A DNA stretch of 64,000 bases from Thiosocius sp942490985 (GTDB lineage: Bacteria; Pseudomonadota; Gammaproteobacteria; Chromatiales; Chromatiaceae), in assembly GCA_942490985.1 (NCBI GenBank), contig CALNYW010000001.1, positions 248,001 through 312,000 of the forward strand. Reading direction: 5' to 3'. Made by a program: the position numbers and the translations under genes. The notes beneath the pieces were generated by a model, which saw only the letters and a program-made list of their open reading frames with translations, made no database searches and was not told the DNA's origin. This document shows, piece after piece, positions 63,761-64,000 of this stretch (the first letter of the stretch is position 1; each line of letters opens with the position of its first letter).

Positions 63761-64000
63761 CACCACCGCCGCGCCGTCGCTTGAGTGATCGTCGATTGGC
63801 CTCAGTGGTTTACGTGGCTCGTTCCTCAATCCATGGTCGCGGGTTATTTGCGGCGCGCGCGATTGCGGCCGACGAATACATTGGCACCTTTCACGGTCCC
63901 CGGGTGTCGGACGATGGCTGTCATGTATTGTGGGTCTATCCTGAGAAGGGTGCGCCTATCGGCCGTGTCGGCATTAACCTAATGCGTTTTCTAAACCATG
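63757..64000 (+). CDS. SET-domain protein (partial, runs off the window end)
   Basis: The first 81 residues from a GTG start that overlaps the stop of the ArnD-like gene (GTGA). The sequence VARSSIHGRGLFAARAIAADEYIGTF and then GINLMRFLNH are hallmark SET-domain motifs (protein lysine methyltransferase fold), the latter leading into the NHS core motif at the window edge. Bacterial SET proteins of this kind have mostly unknown substrates. Confidence 0.8.
   Translation, partial: MTPPPRRRLSDRRLASVVYVARSSIHGRGLFAARAIAADEYIGTFHGPRVSDDGCHVLWVYPEKGAPIGRVGINLMRFLNH

Overview
This window looks like a chromosomal segment of a GC-rich gammaproteobacterium, probably a sulfur-oxidising lineage near the Chromatiales (Sedimenticola- or Thiodiazotropha-like; this is an inference). 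Several runs have the conserved gammaproteobacterial gene order: pyrG-kdsA-eno-ftsB-ispD-ispF-truD-surE-pcm-yqaA-nlpD-rpoS; trpS-scpA-scpB-rluB; and yciK-mupP-ubiG-mtaD-mtnA with gyrA-serC-serA-pheA-hisC-tyrA-aroA-cmk-rpsA-ihfB, an order I know from pseudomonads. A secreted Gly/Tyr-rich protein resembling sulfur globule proteins sits beside a cbb3 oxidase operon and an FNR-type regulator, which suggests a microoxic, sulfur-oxidising life style.

Layout. 1-4.8 kb: ccoNOQP cbb3 oxidase, a small membrane protein and ccoG (minus strand). 5-5.7 kb: fnr with a perfect FNR box. 5.9-6.3 kb: sulfur-globule-like protein. 6.7-18.7 kb: nucleotide, KDO, isoprenoid, RNA-modification and stationary-phase genes ending in rpoS. 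19.2-21.7 kb (minus): parvulin, YciI, YciB and an unknown protein. 21.8-28.4 kb: PHP phosphoesterase, YciO, site-2 protease, trpS, scpAB, rluB and an endonuclease III-like glycosylase. 28.4-36.4 kb (minus): diguanylate cyclase, modABC, then yciK, a phytoene-synthase-like protein, mupP, ubiG and mtaD. 36.5-41.5 kb: mtnA, three poorly characterised genes and leuA. 41.8-55 kb: an Lrp-type regulator, gyrA and the serine/aromatic amino acid run, then cmk, rpsA and ihfB, closed by a clear terminator.

From 55 kb on the content becomes accessory: a CheB-CheR-PAS fusion coupled to a PAS hybrid histidine kinase; a minus-strand cluster of a 56-residue membrane protein, a TolQ/ExbB-like protein, an ExbD-like protein with an unusual beta-rich periplasmic domain and another membrane protein; and a divergent cluster of a 75-residue protein, an ArnD-like deacetylase that has lost its metal ligands, and a SET-domain protein cut by the window end. 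I rate this last 4 kb as the best candidate for an undescribed system.

Two hexanucleotide microsatellites lie in essential genes: 16 GAAGCC units in scpB and 6 GACACC units at the 3' end of gyrA. In gyrA the reading frame changes at the repeat, so the expected acidic tail is replaced by a basic Arg-His tail. No rRNA, tRNA, CRISPR array, prophage or intact insertion sequence was seen.
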